From contig OY992837.1 in NCBI GenBank assembly GCA_963921425.1, positions 7,351,896 through 7,415,895 on the forward strand: a stretch of 64,000 nt of DNA, read 5' to 3'. Shown here piece by piece: positions 10,037-22,930 of this stretch; positions within the stretch are counted from its first letter, which is position 1, and every line of letters begins with the position of its first letter. The DNA comes from Dryas octopetala (taxonomy: Eukaryota > Streptophyta > Magnoliopsida > Rosales > Rosaceae). The position numbers and the translations under genes are program-made. A model generated the notes under the pieces. That model did no database searches. It saw only the letters and a list, made by a program, of their open reading frames with translations, and had not been told where the DNA came from.

Positions 10037-13000
10037 ATGGCCGCCACCCTCCCTCAGTTTCCGTGCTTCCTCTCACTCCTTTCTCACAAGCTCTCCTTCT
10101 TCGACCCGAAACACCAACCCACGCTGAAATGGACCACCCGACAACATGACCCGCCTCCCTTACACTTCGCGCTTCGCGCTTCTTCCGTCAAGAAACCCAG
10201 GTTCGGTTCGCGCTGCCCATAATTTACTTCTCGCTTTCATTTCTACTTTACATTCTTCTTCTTCTTCTTCTCTCTCACTTTTTTTTTAGGAGGAAGGTAA
10301 AGTGCAATGCGGAGCTGTGCAATGAACTCAAGGAGTTCCTTGCTGCGGTTGGACTTCCAGAAGGTCATGTGCCCTCCATGAAAGACCTCTCACAGCACGG
10401 AAGGTTCTTCGATTACCTTTTGCTCATAAATTATGTTTTGAGTTTTGTTGTTTTTCATTCTTCCAAATCGTTCGTTTGTTACTTTGCGTAATTAGGGTTT
10501 ATTTGTGAAATTGAACAGTTGATTGGATGTTCTTATAATGGCATTTTGATTTCAGAGAAATTCCAGAAAGTTTCACTTTTCGATTGCTAATTGTTGGTGC
10601 CATTTTTTTTTCAAGAAATTTGAGATTATACTTGTATTCTGCTGTACTTCTAATTGCACTTGCATTTTGTATATTGCTGCAGTAACTATAATTCTACATA
10701 CACACACATGTATATATATATTTATAAAGTTTTCACTTGGAGCTAGCTAAGTTGCAAATTGGCGCAAGTCTGACTGATTTTGTTTTTGTCTAAAATGGTT
10801 AATAGGGATGACCTTGCATACATTGTCAGACGGAGAGGGTATAAACTTATAAGAGAGCTTCTTGCGGACTCAACAAAAACAGATGTAGACACTAATGCAG
10901 ATAACCGCATAGCTGAAAATCAGGATGCAATTGATGATCACAAAGATATTGTAACTGGTCAATATATGTTTCTTTAGTTACACTTGAAACCTTACTTTAC
11001 ATTATATGCAACTGTTACTGATAGCCTCTTAATAATTTAAAAGGTCAGGATCAAAGGGTGAATGATGAAGTTGAGGATTTCTCATTGTTGAATAAAGCTT
11101 CAATCTTGGAAAAAAGTTACGGTAGTTTGATTACTCATCAAGATCTGAACCAAAATGACAGTGGTCGTGTACCCGTGGAATCTTCGGCCGATTCGTTTTT
11201 GCTGGAAAAGGGCTCATATAATTTAGAAGGTCATAGTGAGCTGGTGGATAACATGGATGTCAGTGGTTACGTGTCAACCAGAATTCATATTGCGGAAAAG
11301 CATTCCAGTAGTTCTAAGTTTGGTCGGGATATGCCGTTAGAAGTTTCCACCAATTCAAGCTCGGGCGTACTTGAAGATTTATCCAACAATTCTTGTAGTT
11401 CAAATATTGGTCGGGATCTGAACTCTGATGGACGCCCTAGTATGCCTATAGAACCTGTGGTTGATAAGTCTTTGGATGGAAAGGTCTTACATAGAAGTCA
11501 GGATGAGAAGGTTGACAATATAGCTGAAGAAGTTTCCTTGTCAACCGAAGTTTCAGTTATGGAAGACCTTTCTAATTGTTCGAATCTTGAACCAACTCAC
11601 AACTCTGATGGCCATAGTTATGCGCCTTTAGAATCTCCAGAAAATTTTTCCTTGGAGGAAAAGGTGGCAAAATTTGTGCAGAATGGAGACCTGGATACAC
11701 TTGAAGGTATGTTTCCTTAAGATGCCGGTATTCTTTAAGTTAACAACTTTTAATATTGTTCAGTGACATATGCCATTTCTTTTTAGTTCAAGTGTACTGT
11801 CGATAGTGCTTCTTTTCTTGTTTATTGTCACAATAGATGTTCTTTAGCATTAAATCATTCTGATGTATGCTTAACTTTCATACTATTTGTTACTTTACAA
11901 ATTTGTTTATCTCTCATAGCATTTATTTATTTGCATCTTTGAAATTTAATAAGTACTTGGAGCTGCTTGATGCTCAGATAATGTCTATGGTGTATTAATT
12001 GAGAGTGATGCTGAAGAAATCAAAGACAGTAAATTTGGGAACACTGAAGAGGTTCAACTAAGAATTCCTACTTCAGAGCCGTCAAAAAATGTGGTTGATG
12101 GAAGTGATGCAGCTATGGCATTGGATGGGAGGACATCAACATCTAAGCAACTTTTTCCTGATACAGCAGTTGATCCCTCTCCTAGGTTAGTAATCTGTAC
12201 ATCTGCTCAAAGTGCCTTATTTTCTCCTCTATTTCTTTTAATTGTTCTTTCCATTTCTGTAAACTCAACATATTAAATTCTCATCCATGGCAGTAAATTC
12301 TTTCATTTTTTAAGTATAATCAGTCATTTTATGATTTAAAAAAAAATGATTTAAACCATGATTCTAGTTATTCTGTCAACTCCTGCAGTTTATCTCACTA
12401 CTCTGCTTTTCTTGCTTCTTGGTACATCAATGTTTTATTGTATTCTTAACTTTAACCTTTTTTTGTTTATACTACAAGTAGGGATGATAGTTCTTCAGCT
12501 GAAGGGCTAAGTTCTCTATCTGATGAGGATTTTGATGTTAAGGTCATTACTTATACTATGTAACTCAAAATATTAATTTTGATTGGTTGTTTGTTTTGAC
12601 GACAGTATACATTAACTATTGTGTTTCTGTTTTACAGACAAGTGAAGCAGATGATCAACATGATATTAGTCATCTCAAGTTCATGCTGGTACAAGTATTT
12701 ATCTGTCTCTGTCCCTCTTAAAGTTCTGTGTATATATGGAGGTTTTTTCTGTGAACTATTAATTGTAATTTTGATTTTATTCCTTTGCATGCTTAGCATC
12801 AGAAGGAGTTGGAATTGTCTCGGTTAAAAGAACTGATTGAGAAGGAAAAGGTATATTAGCTATTTTGGAAGGCTCCTTTTTATGGCAAGACCTTGTTCAC
12901 AGTATCCAAACATAGAAATCAAAAAACTTGAAAGTATTACATGTGACCAATTAACAGATTTTCATTATATACATTGCACTTAACACAAATCTGCAAGGAC

Positions 13001-14484
13001 AAATAGGTATATTGCATCTAGCAAATGTTTATGTCTTTTTGTTTGTGTTCGCATGTAATTTTTGTTATTGGAGTTTCATCTTTTTGGGTAATATAATAAC
13101 TCATCTGGTTAATATGGATTTTACTTCTGCCTTTAGCTTGCTTTGTCAGTTTTGCAAACCAAGACTGAAACAGAAATCACCAAAGCACAAAAACTTGTCT
13201 CCGAAAAAGACGCAGAGTTACATGCTGCTGAAGAAAGCCTTTCAGAACTAGTGGAGGTATCACATCTGCCATTTTTCTGGACATTTCTTGTATATATTTC
13301 TTTATGCTATTAGAGCATCGTGGCAGTAAATAGGATGCTTTCTGAGCAATGAAAAGGCCTAGTATCATCTCTGATATTTCATAATTCACACATACGCATT
13401 CACATACATAAACCCAAACTTTTTCATGACATAGTAATTAGAGTTTGAACTTACTGATTACAAGAGAATTAAAAAAAAGTAGGCAATTGAGATTAGAGAG
13501 AGAGAGAGAGATTAATTTACCGGGGAAAAAGATATGCTTGTAGTTCCTTTCTGAGTATCGCTTCTGTTCTGTTTATTCATTGTTTGTATAGCCTTTAAAT
13601 GATTCCATGTATTGACAAAGTGAAACTAATCACCGGACCATTGGTTGTAATTATTATATATTATACCTGCTAACTGGGATTTCCTGATTTAATCAGGTTC
13701 AGATCCAGTACTGTGGGGATGGTGAGATTGTGGAGGTGACTGGTAGCTTCAATGGTTGGCATCATAATATTCAAATGGATCCACAGCCATCATCTAGTAT
13801 TGTAGACCCCATTGGATCAAGGTCTTAATGTTCTCTCTGTTTTCAAAAATGTGTATAGTTTGGCATCAAACTTTTATTTTACTTATTTATTTCTGTTGTG
13901 CCTAATTTATATTTATCTTTCCTGAAGAATCCTCATAATCAGTTTGACATATTATTGTAGGTTGTTAATCTTTTTCCCTTTTATTGTCTTGCTATTCCTT
14001 CGTTTAAAATAGCTCAAGTTGTCAATTCTGTCTTCTGGTGAAGCCCCCACAATTCCTACAGCCTAAAGGTTTTCTGGCCTTGAGCTAATTTTGTTGTTCT
14101 TTTAGAATTATGGCAATTTGATGATTTCAATTAGTGAGTTTTTTTTTTAATAGTTTTATATACTTGGTACTAAAAATTAGTAGTGGAATAATGAGCTTAC
14201 TAATCACTAGGATTACATCTTCCAGGAAACCCAGACTTTGGTCAACAATGCTGTGGCTTTATCCGGGGACATATGAGGTGTGCGCACATCTAGCAGCTTA
14301 AGGATATGAACCTTTTTTTTCTTTGGCGAGAAGAATATGAATCTTTATAACTTGTCTCTAAATGTGATATGGTTGTTAATTGCAGATTAAATTCATTGTT
14401 GATGGCCATTGGAAGATTGATCCTCAAAGAGAGTCAGTTACCAGGGGTACCATATGTAACAACATTCTCCGAGTTAACAGATGA
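10037..14484 (+). CDS. PTST3: PTST2/PTST3-like starch granule initiation protein (coiled coil + CBM48), 620 aa
   Basis: Twelve coding exons: 10037-10200, 10290-10403, 10806-10957, 11044-11706, 11978-12185, 12482-12542, 12638-12688, 12797-12850, 13137-13256, 13697-13821, 14226-14277, 14386-14484; frame is continuous (1863 nt). The N-terminus is Ser/Pro/His-rich, like a plastid transit peptide. Residues about 60-110 contain the conserved helix [20 protein letters not shown] seen in PTST2/PTST3/FLO6. A long acidic, Ser-rich linker (about 145-430) precedes a coiled coil (about 458-529) and a C-terminal CBM48 glucan-binding domain (about 530-620), with VTGSFNGW and [19 protein letters not shown]. 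Family members act in the chloroplast stroma with starch synthase 4 in granule initiation. Its position beside the FAD-synthase-like gene in Arabidopsis (recalled as At5g03420/03430) favours PTST3 over PTST2. Exon junctions were hand-built. Confidence 0.88.
13495..13511. repeat. (GA)n in PTST3-like intron 9
   Basis: Short GA dinucleotide tract inside the intron between exons 9 and 10. Confidence 0.85.
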
Positions 14485-16002
14485 ATGGCTTTGGCAGGAA
14501 GGTGACTATCTGTCTACCACTAGTAATTTATTAATATAGTTCTCACAGTTTCAAATGTTTGGTTCAAATCCCATATGGGCCATGGCGGGTTGATACTGGG
14601 CCCACCTGACAACTGAAAGTAGCAACTATGATTATATTGTTAACTTGTATGTAGGCTTACCCCCCCCCCCCCCCCCTCTCTACCCAAGCCAAAAAAAAAA
14701 AAAATGTCCACTTTCCACTTTCAGAATCATATGCATGAAACCATGTAGTTTCACTTTTCCCACTATGATGATTCTGGCATTGGATAGTTTTTACACAAGG
14801 TGTATCTCAGTTAGATACTTAGATTTGACTCTTCTATTTGCAGTCCATATTCAGATTTAAGATTCTAGGCTGATTAACTTTAGCTGGTACAAATTTATTG
14901 CTGTGTTTGTTGATCATCCTGGTGTCTTAATATTGGTTTCTGTATGTCTAATGTATAGCAGAGAAGGAGCCAAATTACTATTTACTAATTAGTTGGACTG
15001 TGAGGGTAAAGAGGCAAAATTGAAGTTGAAGCAGTCTAAAGCCTGTGCCAGCGGAACCAAAAGTTGAGTTGAAGACCACATACGAAGCATGTAAATATCT
15101 GCTACATAGTCTATTCGGCGCAGTGTATAACTGTATATCTCTGCTACTCACCACGGCAAATTCCTAATTTTGTTTTTTTAAGAGGAATTTTCCTAATAAC
15201 ATTTTTGCTAGAGGAATTTTAATAATATTAGTTGGCTATAAATCAGCATTTATGGTTGCAATAACTTTGGCGACCAGAATTCATATCTACCCCAAAAAAA
15301 AGAAAAAAAAGACAGGGAACCCATGACGTGCAATGTACAAGACCTGCAAATGGAATCAATGTGTTCTGAATGGAGCAAAGCCCTAATGTGCATGATACTA
15401 AGAGCTCATAAATTGACTTTCCAGGAGCATTGGAATTCCGTTGATAATTAAGAGGAGATTTTTGAATGTTTTCAGAACTACTACATGATCTACATCCCCT
15501 GTAATCCTAAATAATCGTGATGTCTAATTCTCTAGAAAAACTTACCTACACCCGCTGTATACAACGAGATTCTCACATCTAGTACATCATATAACTCACA
15601 CATGACCGTGAATGTGAGACACTTGTTATATAATAAGTTTTGGACAATACTTGCCATCGGTGCATGCACCTTGGGTTCATGTACAGTCCACTCGGTCCAA
15701 CAAACTCAAATCCCACTTCTCCCACACGCCTGTCACTAAAAAGTCCCGAAAGAGATTGGTTCTTAGGTTGGCGTTGAAACTTGAAACCACGTGGAAAAGT
15801 AATTACCAGTTACTGTCTAGTGTCTATACACCATACTATGTGTCCCCTTCCTCGCCTTTCCTACTACCCTGCTCGTTATCTTCACCTTTAACACATTAAT
15901 TCCTTTGGTGGGTTGTCTTGCTTTCTCCTCAAGTTCATTCACAGAAGCCCACGCCATATATCTATCTTGTTGCTGAGTTTGAGTTTCTCTGTGTGTGCTA
16001 AA
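14485..16002. other. spacer between PTST3-like and DUF4079-like genes
   Basis: It holds the 3' UTR of the first gene and the promoter of the second. Features seen are a 17-C homopolymer (14660-14676) followed by a 14-A run, and a G-box-like CCACGTGG at about 15787. No gene recognised. Confidence 0.5.
14660..14704. repeat. poly(C) then poly(A) tract
   Basis: Seventeen consecutive C followed within 15 bp by about 14 A. Such paired homopolymers are prone to sequencing error, so the exact lengths are unreliable. Confidence 0.85.
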
Positions 16003-17960
16003 ATGGCTATGTTTACTACTGCCTCTGCTCATCTTTCTCCCAATCTTTCTTCTCCTCTTCTGCGTACCTCTGTTGGCTCTGTATTTCCCAATGTGCCACC
16101 AACTTCCTCCAAAAGCTTCTTCCCTCTGCCACTGGCATCTGCAATTTCAACAAGTAGAAGAAGCAGAACTTTCCTCTGTCCTTTTGTGTTAAATAACAAG
16201 CTCAGTCAAGATGTTGATGAGGCTGACCAGCAAGAAGAACAAGTGGGGCAGCCCAATGAGACCCTCTTATACTCCTTCACTCCTTTGCCTCTGCTGTTTG
16301 TGGCTGCTCTTCCTGGAGGTACCAACATTTTACTATTTCCAGATGTAACATTCATGAGTAATTGTGACATCTTTGACACATGACATTTCTCAGTATAATG
16401 TTCCACCAATTGCTTTTAATCTGCTGGGGTTTATTTGCACTGTAATTCTATTTGGTTTTTGGAGGAGCTCTCAGTGTAAATGCTCTCAGTGTAAATGCAA
16501 TTCTATTTTTTTATTGCCTTAGGGGAACGCAAAACTAGGATATGTACGTACACTCTATACGGAATTATAGTATGGGTATTTTTTGTGGATTCTTAGTAAT
16601 TGACACTGCTAATTGAGAGCTCCCCTGATCCACCCTTGAAAAGGGATGGTTATGTGTTGTTTGGGTACAGAGATTGAGATATGGTATCAAAAGACACTGA
16701 GGTCCAAGCTTAAATAGGGTGAAGGTTCTATTATAGTCTGTTGCTCCATATGTCATTCTAACAATTAGGCTGTGCCTATTGAACTTCTTTGGGATACTTC
16801 GAGTAGCAGATTTTGTATATCATGAAAGTCTTTCTTACTTGCTGCATTTGTTCTCTGCTTCTAAAGCATGAATAGTCCTTTCATCACAGTAGCCCTTTAG
16901 ATCTTCATCACAAACTGGTATATTACTAATTTGATACTCATAACGAATCTGAAAATTTGCTTATAGCTGGTGCTGTGAGATCTCTATTTGGGCCTTTTGC
17001 CGAGCTTGTCAAAACATTCGATCTTCCTGGCTGGCTTGTGCATTGGGGTCACCCGGGCAACATGGTATACCGCTTCACTCCCCTTTGTAAAAGAGTTGTA
17101 CATCTCATAGTTATGCTATACAGGCCATAAGGATATTTATCTAGAGTTGCTTGACAGAATTGTCTATGATTTGCTCTTGTATTTTGCAGGCTGTTGTTCT
17201 TTTTGCTATGGGTGGCTATGGAACGTATCTTGGTTACCGGATACGGTTTTCTGATGATGTGGTACGAACTCCACTGCAGCATATGTTGTGCTTAAAACAA
17301 CAATGCCATCCATTTTTAGCATCCATTTTTAGGAGTACCTTGATCATGATATATGTGGTTCTGATGAACATTTCAGGAGGAGAAAGCCAAGGCCAAAGAC
17401 TTGCACCCTAAGCTTCTAGCTGGGATGTTTTTCTTTTTTGCTCTTGGAGCAACTGGTGGAATAATATCTCTTCTCACTTCAGACAAACCCATTCTTGAGA
17501 GGTACTTTTGTAAATTATGTTCCTTTGAATTTCCTTTTCTCTTCTTGGGGTTCTCTAAGTTTCTTATTTGGAAAGAGTATGCAATTGCAAATACAACAAA
17601 GAGTTTTACCTTTTGTTCTTTGCACTGAGGTTGGAAATAATATGTATCCATGTTTGCAGTCCTCATGCTGTTACAGGGCTTGTTGGCCTTGGTCTCCTGA
17701 CCATACAAACTATCTTACCTGCTTTGTTTGAGGTAATGTAATGATTCTTGAGAACTTTGTCTGCCATCTATCTCTCTTATCTTTATTCTATTATTTGTCA
17801 TGCAACTCAGTCCTTTTTTCTTTAATTTCTTTTTTCTTTTCCTTTTCCTTTACAGGGTAATCCTCAATTAAGAAGTGTTCATGGGGTCTTGGGTACTGGG
17901 ATCATGACATTGTTTCTTGTCCATGCTGCCCTTGGACTTCAACTTGGCCTAAGCTTTTAA
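16003..17960 (+). CDS. plastid-targeted DUF4079-like integral membrane protein, 262 aa
   Basis: Six exons: 16003-16318, 16967-17064, 17190-17261, 17377-17501, 17660-17732, 17856-17960 (789 nt, frame continuous). The first ~60 residues are rich in Ser/Thr/Pro with few acids, consistent with a chloroplast transit peptide. The mature part has about four hydrophobic segments (around PLPLLFVAALPG, AVVLFAMGGYGTYLGYRIRF, LLAGMFFFFALGATGGIISL, TGLVGLGLLTIQTILPALF) and ends with a helix containing HGVLGTGIMTLFLVHAALG. This multi-helix pattern with conserved HPK and VHG motifs resembles DUF4079, a family shared by cyanobacteria and plastids with no established function. The start was chosen because it opens the transit peptide; an in-frame upstream start at 15913 would add 30 hydrophobic residues that probably belong to the leader. 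The family call is from memory. Confidence 0.72.
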
Positions 17961-19369
17961 TACCTTCTCCATACCTGGTTTTCTTGTACTTTCGATTCAT
18001 TTTAGGTTTTGCTGCATATTATTTTCTACACTTGGTTTAAGTTAAGTCTATACCAGGAATAGCACTTCTACGTAATATGTGTATACACCTCATGTGTCAA
18101 TATCTCTTATCATGTGACTAGATTACGTGATGAGAAAGATAGAAACAATGTGTGTATACACTCGTGAGTCGTGACAGGGAATTTTCTTTTCGGGTATCAG
18201 CCATCCAATTGAGTACAAATGCAGCAATAGGGACTAGGGAGCAGAAAAGTAGGCAAAATGGTGTAATTTGGCAGAGAAACATAGATGACAATAAATGATG
18301 AGGAAATTGTCTGCAATTTATGCAGTTTTTCAAATTGCAAATTGTCTTGTTTTTTTATGCAGCACACAGCTGTGCCACATGCACCATGCAAGCAGCCAGC
18401 TATTGGCAGTAGAAAGTTGGAGTATGCCAACGTGAGGCTGGCAATCATGTGACTCTGATTTCTTTGTTCTTGGTTAAAAACCAAAGAATATTAACCACTA
18501 ATAGTCTAATAATCACAAAATTGTTTGCCTTAATTAACTTTCATTTTATCTCCACAGAATCTTTTCATTGGTATATAAGCAAATCAAGTTGTGATAACTG
18601 ACCTAATTAGAAAGCATTATATCCCACACTTCTAAGACAAATTCAGACAATGATATGATAACAAAAAAGATTGAGAACCTGAAATTGTAGGCAATGACAT
18701 TCCAGAGCATTATATCGTCATCATCAATTCATCATTTGACATCTAAATTGGACTTCATATAATACTAAAATGCTTATATAAGCTTAAACTTCATGTAATT
18801 ATATCTAGCAATGGATCAAATTTTGAGGTTTCATAGCCTGATTATGATATGAATTTTGATAATCCTATAACTTAATAAATCAAATATAGATTTAAGATCA
18901 ATTTGATCCGATGATAATTGTACCTAATGCAACATGATTTATTTACTATAAGCATATGTATAAGAGTAATGTAATATTCAATTACTAAACAAACTGAGAG
19001 TGTGAATAGCATTATCAAAATTCGATAATATGATCATACTTCAAATCCGATAACTCGAATATAACTCGGATTTGGATTCGGATATAGGCCCAAACCAACT
19101 ACCAGTACCAACCTGATTACATGACTACATGTGGTAGGTTACTTAGGTAGGTCCCACCATTACCTACATACTGAGTTGGCAAGATTTGATATGCGGATCC
19201 AAAGTCGACGTGGCAAGAAGGTGCAGAATAGGGACGGAGCAGCAGGAAGCAGGCAAGTGGAGTGAGGAGCAGCCAATCAAATCCAAACATAGAAAGCGAA
19301 GCCAGATGGCAGAGATTGAGAAAATGCGAGTCACGTAAGTTGCGCCTCTCCTCCTACTCTTTCAACTTG
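17961..19369. other. spacer and promoter of SAM synthetase gene
   Basis: No coding sequence seen. The last 200 bp contain ACGT-core motifs (CGACGTGGC near 19207, TCACGTAAG near 19330), plausible promoter elements. Confidence 0.5.
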
Positions 19370-19380
19370 TATATATAAAA
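19370..19380 (+). promoter_or_regulatory. TATA box of SAM synthetase gene
   Basis: TATATATAAAA, followed about 25-35 bp later by a pyrimidine-rich start region (CTCTCTTCTTCTCC) typical of plant transcription starts. Confidence 0.7.
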
Positions 19381-19465
19381 AAATAAATAAAACTCTCTTC
19401 TTCTCCTCGTCTTTCATTTCTTCACGTCTCACATTCCTTCTCTCTCGCTCCATCAACACACAGAG

Positions 19466-20289
19466 GTTCGTTCATGGCTGCCCCATTTCCTTTTTCTGTA
19501 TTGCTTTTCATTCAATGTGCTCTAGCTATCTCGATCTAATGCTTTGTAATTGCTTTCAACACCTACTGTTTGTCAGATTGATATATACATCTCATTTTCA
19601 TTCTGCATATCATTTGTTTTATTTAGATCCGATTTCATTACATTCTTATCACTTGTGATCTCATTTTCACTGGTGGATCTCATCAAGAGTTCTGGTGTTT
19701 AATTAGATCTAGATTTGTGGTTGCAATTGTTGTGTTAAATGCCATCAATCATTCTCTAGATTTAAGAATCTAAATTTTCATTTCATTATTGCCATAATGT
19801 ACACAAAGATTGTGCATGATCTTATATTACTGGGCATAGGTATTACATTGCTATTCTACATTTTCACATTTATTTGATTTCAAAGAATTTGGTGGACAAT
19901 CAAGTGCTATTTTTGTTTATTTAAATTGATCTGTAAGCATACAGCAATTATATGTAAATGTAATGTGGGTTCATTATAGACTTCTTATGTCTATCATTAG
20001 AAATTGAGAATGGTAGTGGTTCCACTTGTATATGAGAGTGATAAAATGTAGATTTTATGCCAAAGGGATAAGGTTGGTTGCTAGCAGGATGATTATGGTG
20101 TAGCTGATCTGGGTATTGAAACGCTTGCATTCAAAATCTCAATGGGGATATGAGCTCTATTGTAAATGACGGGAATAGCTGATTTGGACATTTAAGCATT
20201 TTATAATCTTATATGCTTTGTTTTGTTGACATTTTAATATTTTCTTGTCGAAATGGAGAAATAATGCATTTTTTTTTTGTTTTTCCCAG
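19466..20289 (+). other. leader intron of SAM synthetase gene
   Basis: A donor (AG/GTTCGT) in the pyrimidine-rich leader and an acceptor (TTTTTCCCAG) 7 nt before the start codon define an 824-bp intron in the 5' UTR. Plant SAM synthetase genes characteristically have one intron, placed in the leader; such introns often boost expression. Confidence 0.75.
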
Positions 20290-20296
20290 ACTAGAG

Positions 20297-21469
20297 ATGG
20301 ATAGCTTCCTCTTCACCTCTGAATCTGTCAATGAGGGTCACCCCGACAAGCTCTGCGACCAAGTCTCAGATGCCATCCTTGATGCTTGCTTGGAACAAGA
20401 CCCAGAGAGCAAAGTTGCATGTGAGACATGTACAAAAACTAACATGGTCATGGTTTTTGGTGAGATCACAACCAAGGCTAAGGTAGATTATGAGAAAATA
20501 GTGCGGGATACTTGCAGAGGCATTGGGTTTACATCACCCGATGTAGGCCTTGATGCCGACAACTGCAAGGTCCTTGTCAACATTGAGCAACAGAGCCCTG
20601 ACATTGCACAAGGAGTGCATGGCCACCTCACCAAGAAGCCTGAGGAAATTGGAGCTGGTGACCAAGGCCACATGTTTGGTTATGCCACAGATGAAACACC
20701 TGAGCTCATGCCTCTAACTCATGTCCTTGCTACCAAGATTGGTGCCAAGCTTACCGAGGTCAGAAAGAACAAAACTGTCCCGTGGCTGAGGCCTGATGGT
20801 AAGACACAAGTGACCGTTGAGTACCGGAATGAGAATGGGGCCATGGTCCCTCTTCGGGTGCACACCATTCTCATCTCAACCCAACACGATGAGACTGTCA
20901 CAAATGAGCAGATTGCTACTGATTTGAAAGAGCATGTGATTAAACCAGTTGTCCCATCCCAGTACATTGATGACAAGACAATTTATCACCTCAACCCTTC
21001 AGGTCGGTTTGTCATTGGCGGACCCCATGGAGATGCTGGGCTCACTGGCAGGAAGATTATTATAGATACCTATGGTGGTTGGGGTGCTCATGGTGGTGGT
21101 GCTTTCTCAGGGAAGGATCCAACAAAGGTGGACCGAAGTGGTGCATATATTGTAAGGCAGGCAGCGAAAAGTGTGGTGGCATCTGGGCTTGCTCGGCGCT
21201 GTATCGTTCAGGTTTCTTATGCAATTGGTGTCCCAGAACCACTATCAGTATTTGTTGATACCTACAAAACTGGCAAAATTCCAGACAAGGACATATTGGC
21301 TCTTATTAAGGAGCAATTCGACTTCAGGCCTGGAATGATTGCCATCAATCTTGATTTGATAAGAGGAGGCAACTTCAGGTACCAGAAGACTGCTGCCTAT
21401 GGTCATTTTGGCCGTGATGACCCAGATTTCACTTGGGAGACCGTAAAGCTCCTGAAGCCAAAGGCTTGA
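20297..21469 (+). CDS. SAMS: S-adenosylmethionine synthetase, 390 aa
   Basis: It catalyses ATP + methionine -> S-adenosylmethionine in the cytosol, supplying methyl groups and the ethylene and polyamine precursor. One uninterrupted exon begins [20 protein letters not shown], the standard plant start; the frame is open further upstream, but that part is the leader intron. Signature motifs are present: [12 protein letters not shown] (about residues 118-129, methionine/ATP binding) and [19 protein letters not shown] (about 265-283, phosphate-binding loop). The C-terminus ends LLKPKA. Length equals the usual 390-393. No active-site residue appears missing. A polyadenylation-like AATAAA lies at 21532. 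Arabidopsis MAT3 (recalled as At2g36880) is the likely positional orthologue because its neighbours match as well. Confidence 0.97.
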   Translation: MDSFLFTSESVNEGHPDKLCDQVSDAILDACLEQDPESKVACETCTKTNMVMVFGEITTKAKVDYEKIVRDTCRGIGFTSPDVGLDADNCKVLVNIEQQSPDIAQGVHGHLTKKPEEIGAGDQGHMFGYATDETPELMPLTHVLATKIGAKLTEVRKNKTVPWLRPDGKTQVTVEYRNENGAMVPLRVHTILISTQHDETVTNEQIATDLKEHVIKPVVPSQYIDDKTIYHLNPSGRFVIGGPHGDAGLTGRKIIIDTYGGWGAHGGGAFSGKDPTKVDRSGAYIVRQAAKSVVASGLARRCIVQVSYAIGVPEPLSVFVDTYKTGKIPDKDILALIKEQFDFRPGMIAINLDLIRGGNFRYQKTAAYGHFGRDDPDFTWETVKLLKPKA

Positions 21470-22052
21470 AACAGTGAGCTACTTTCGGCAATTGGTTACC
21501 ATCGTAGCCATTATCCTGCTTGTTAGAGAAGAATAAAGAAGCTTCAATGCATGCGTCTGATGTTGAGGTCTACATTTCAAGGCTCAAGTTAGAGTTGGGA
21601 ATAGCCTAATAGGAGATGTGTGCTTTAAAGTTGAGGTAGAAGCAAATTTAGGAACCCTGTAGCATTTGTTGCATTGTTTTTTCTCGCTGTGTCAATTTTT
21701 GTGTTTCCATTCTTTGACATTACCCAGCTACTTGATTGTTGAGGATTCTGGCATGTCATTTGATTGACCAATTTTTCAAATTTATCAGATTGATTTTTTC
21801 TCCCAGTTGAAGATCATTGTGAACAAACAAAATCTAATAATTGTATGAATTTTAGATTGCAATCATTCAAATTTCATGATTTAAACAGAGCAATCCCATC
21901 TTTTGTGAGCTGTATACCTCAAAATATCATAGCCAGGGATTCTGTAACTTCAATTATAGCTTGTGTGCAAATTATACAACCATATTGAATACAGAAAACT
22001 ATACCTAGAGCTAAATGTTGTTTGAAATAGTCATCATTCCTAGCATAAGTCT
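21470..22052. other. 3' UTR and convergent spacer
   Basis: The SAM synthetase 3' UTR and the end of the convergent thioredoxin-like gene; nothing else seen. Confidence 0.5.
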
Positions 22053-22836
22053 TCATGAGTGCAACCACAAGCGATCGTGCAGCCGCTCTTCTCCGGCACC
22101 AAACATCTCATCGACCCTTTCACCATCTCGGTAGAAATGGAAGGTGGGCGTATACCGAATGTGCTGAGTTGTTTCAGGGCATTCATCAATGTCTGCATAG
22201 ATGAAGGAAAGCTTTGGGAAGCTATTACTCAGCTGGCAGAATGCAGGGAGGATCTGGTTACACACACGACACCTGAAAATGAGAACAAACCAACCACATT
22301 AAGTTATACACAATGTTGTAGCTTCTGTGCCAAGTATTCCGTGGGCAAATTAAAAGGGGAAATAGATCAATTCCATTGTGTAAGCTAAAACAATTCGCTC
22401 AATATGTCATAGAGGCTATACATCAAACACCTTGAGTTCAGAATACATGTGTATATAGTTTTAAAACTGTAGGAGAAAGAAGAACAAAGCTTGTGACGTA
22501 CCAAGATGCACCATAGTTGATAACAGCCTGCAAAGAGTTGAAAAGAGAAAGAAAACCGAAAATGATTAGTACCCAAGACGCAAGCAAGGACTAGTTACAG
22601 GGGAAAATAGCAAAAAACAAAAGTAAAAGGTGGGTTTTGGGAAAATGGGTACTTACAGGGGATTTGCAGGACTTGATTTGAAGAAGAAGGTGCTTGAGGT
22701 TTTGGTCGCTAGAAGCACTCTTTAGGTTTCCATGGCGATTGTCTGGTAAATCCAAGCCCGTGCCCTCTAATCCCTTCTTGGTGTTGTTGGCTAACTTGGC
22801 TTCGTCTCCGGTCCACCCAACAACCCCTCCCTCCAT
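22053..22836 (-). CDS. thioredoxin-like protein, TRXL3-3 type, 141 aa
   Basis: Three exons on the minus strand: 22836-22657, 22527-22502, 22272-22053 (426 nt). The protein has a thioredoxin fold: AVINYGASWCRVC with the redox pair C70/C73, then YADIDECPETTQHIRYTPTF with the cis-proline after Thr, and ends HDRLWLHS. This matches the plant thioredoxin-like 3-3 group (Arabidopsis homologue recalled as At3g53220). The active site is WCRVC, not the canonical WCGPC. The start at MEGGVVGWTGDE gives a length near the Arabidopsis protein; an in-frame ATG 90 nt upstream (22926) would add 30 residues rich in Arg, Gln and Lys and cannot be excluded. No transit peptide is obvious, so a cytosolic location is inferred. 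Confidence 0.88.
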
Positions 22837-22930
22837 TCTTTCCTTCAATTGCTCTCTTCTGTTCTGCTCAGGGAATGCCTGCTTAGCACGCCGAATGGCC
22901 ACATTTATATTCCAATACGGTCCCATTTAA

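Noticed and set aside
20488..21242. Several antisense open frames under SAM synthetase
   Set aside because: They are shadows of the strongly biased coding strand; no independent coding signal.
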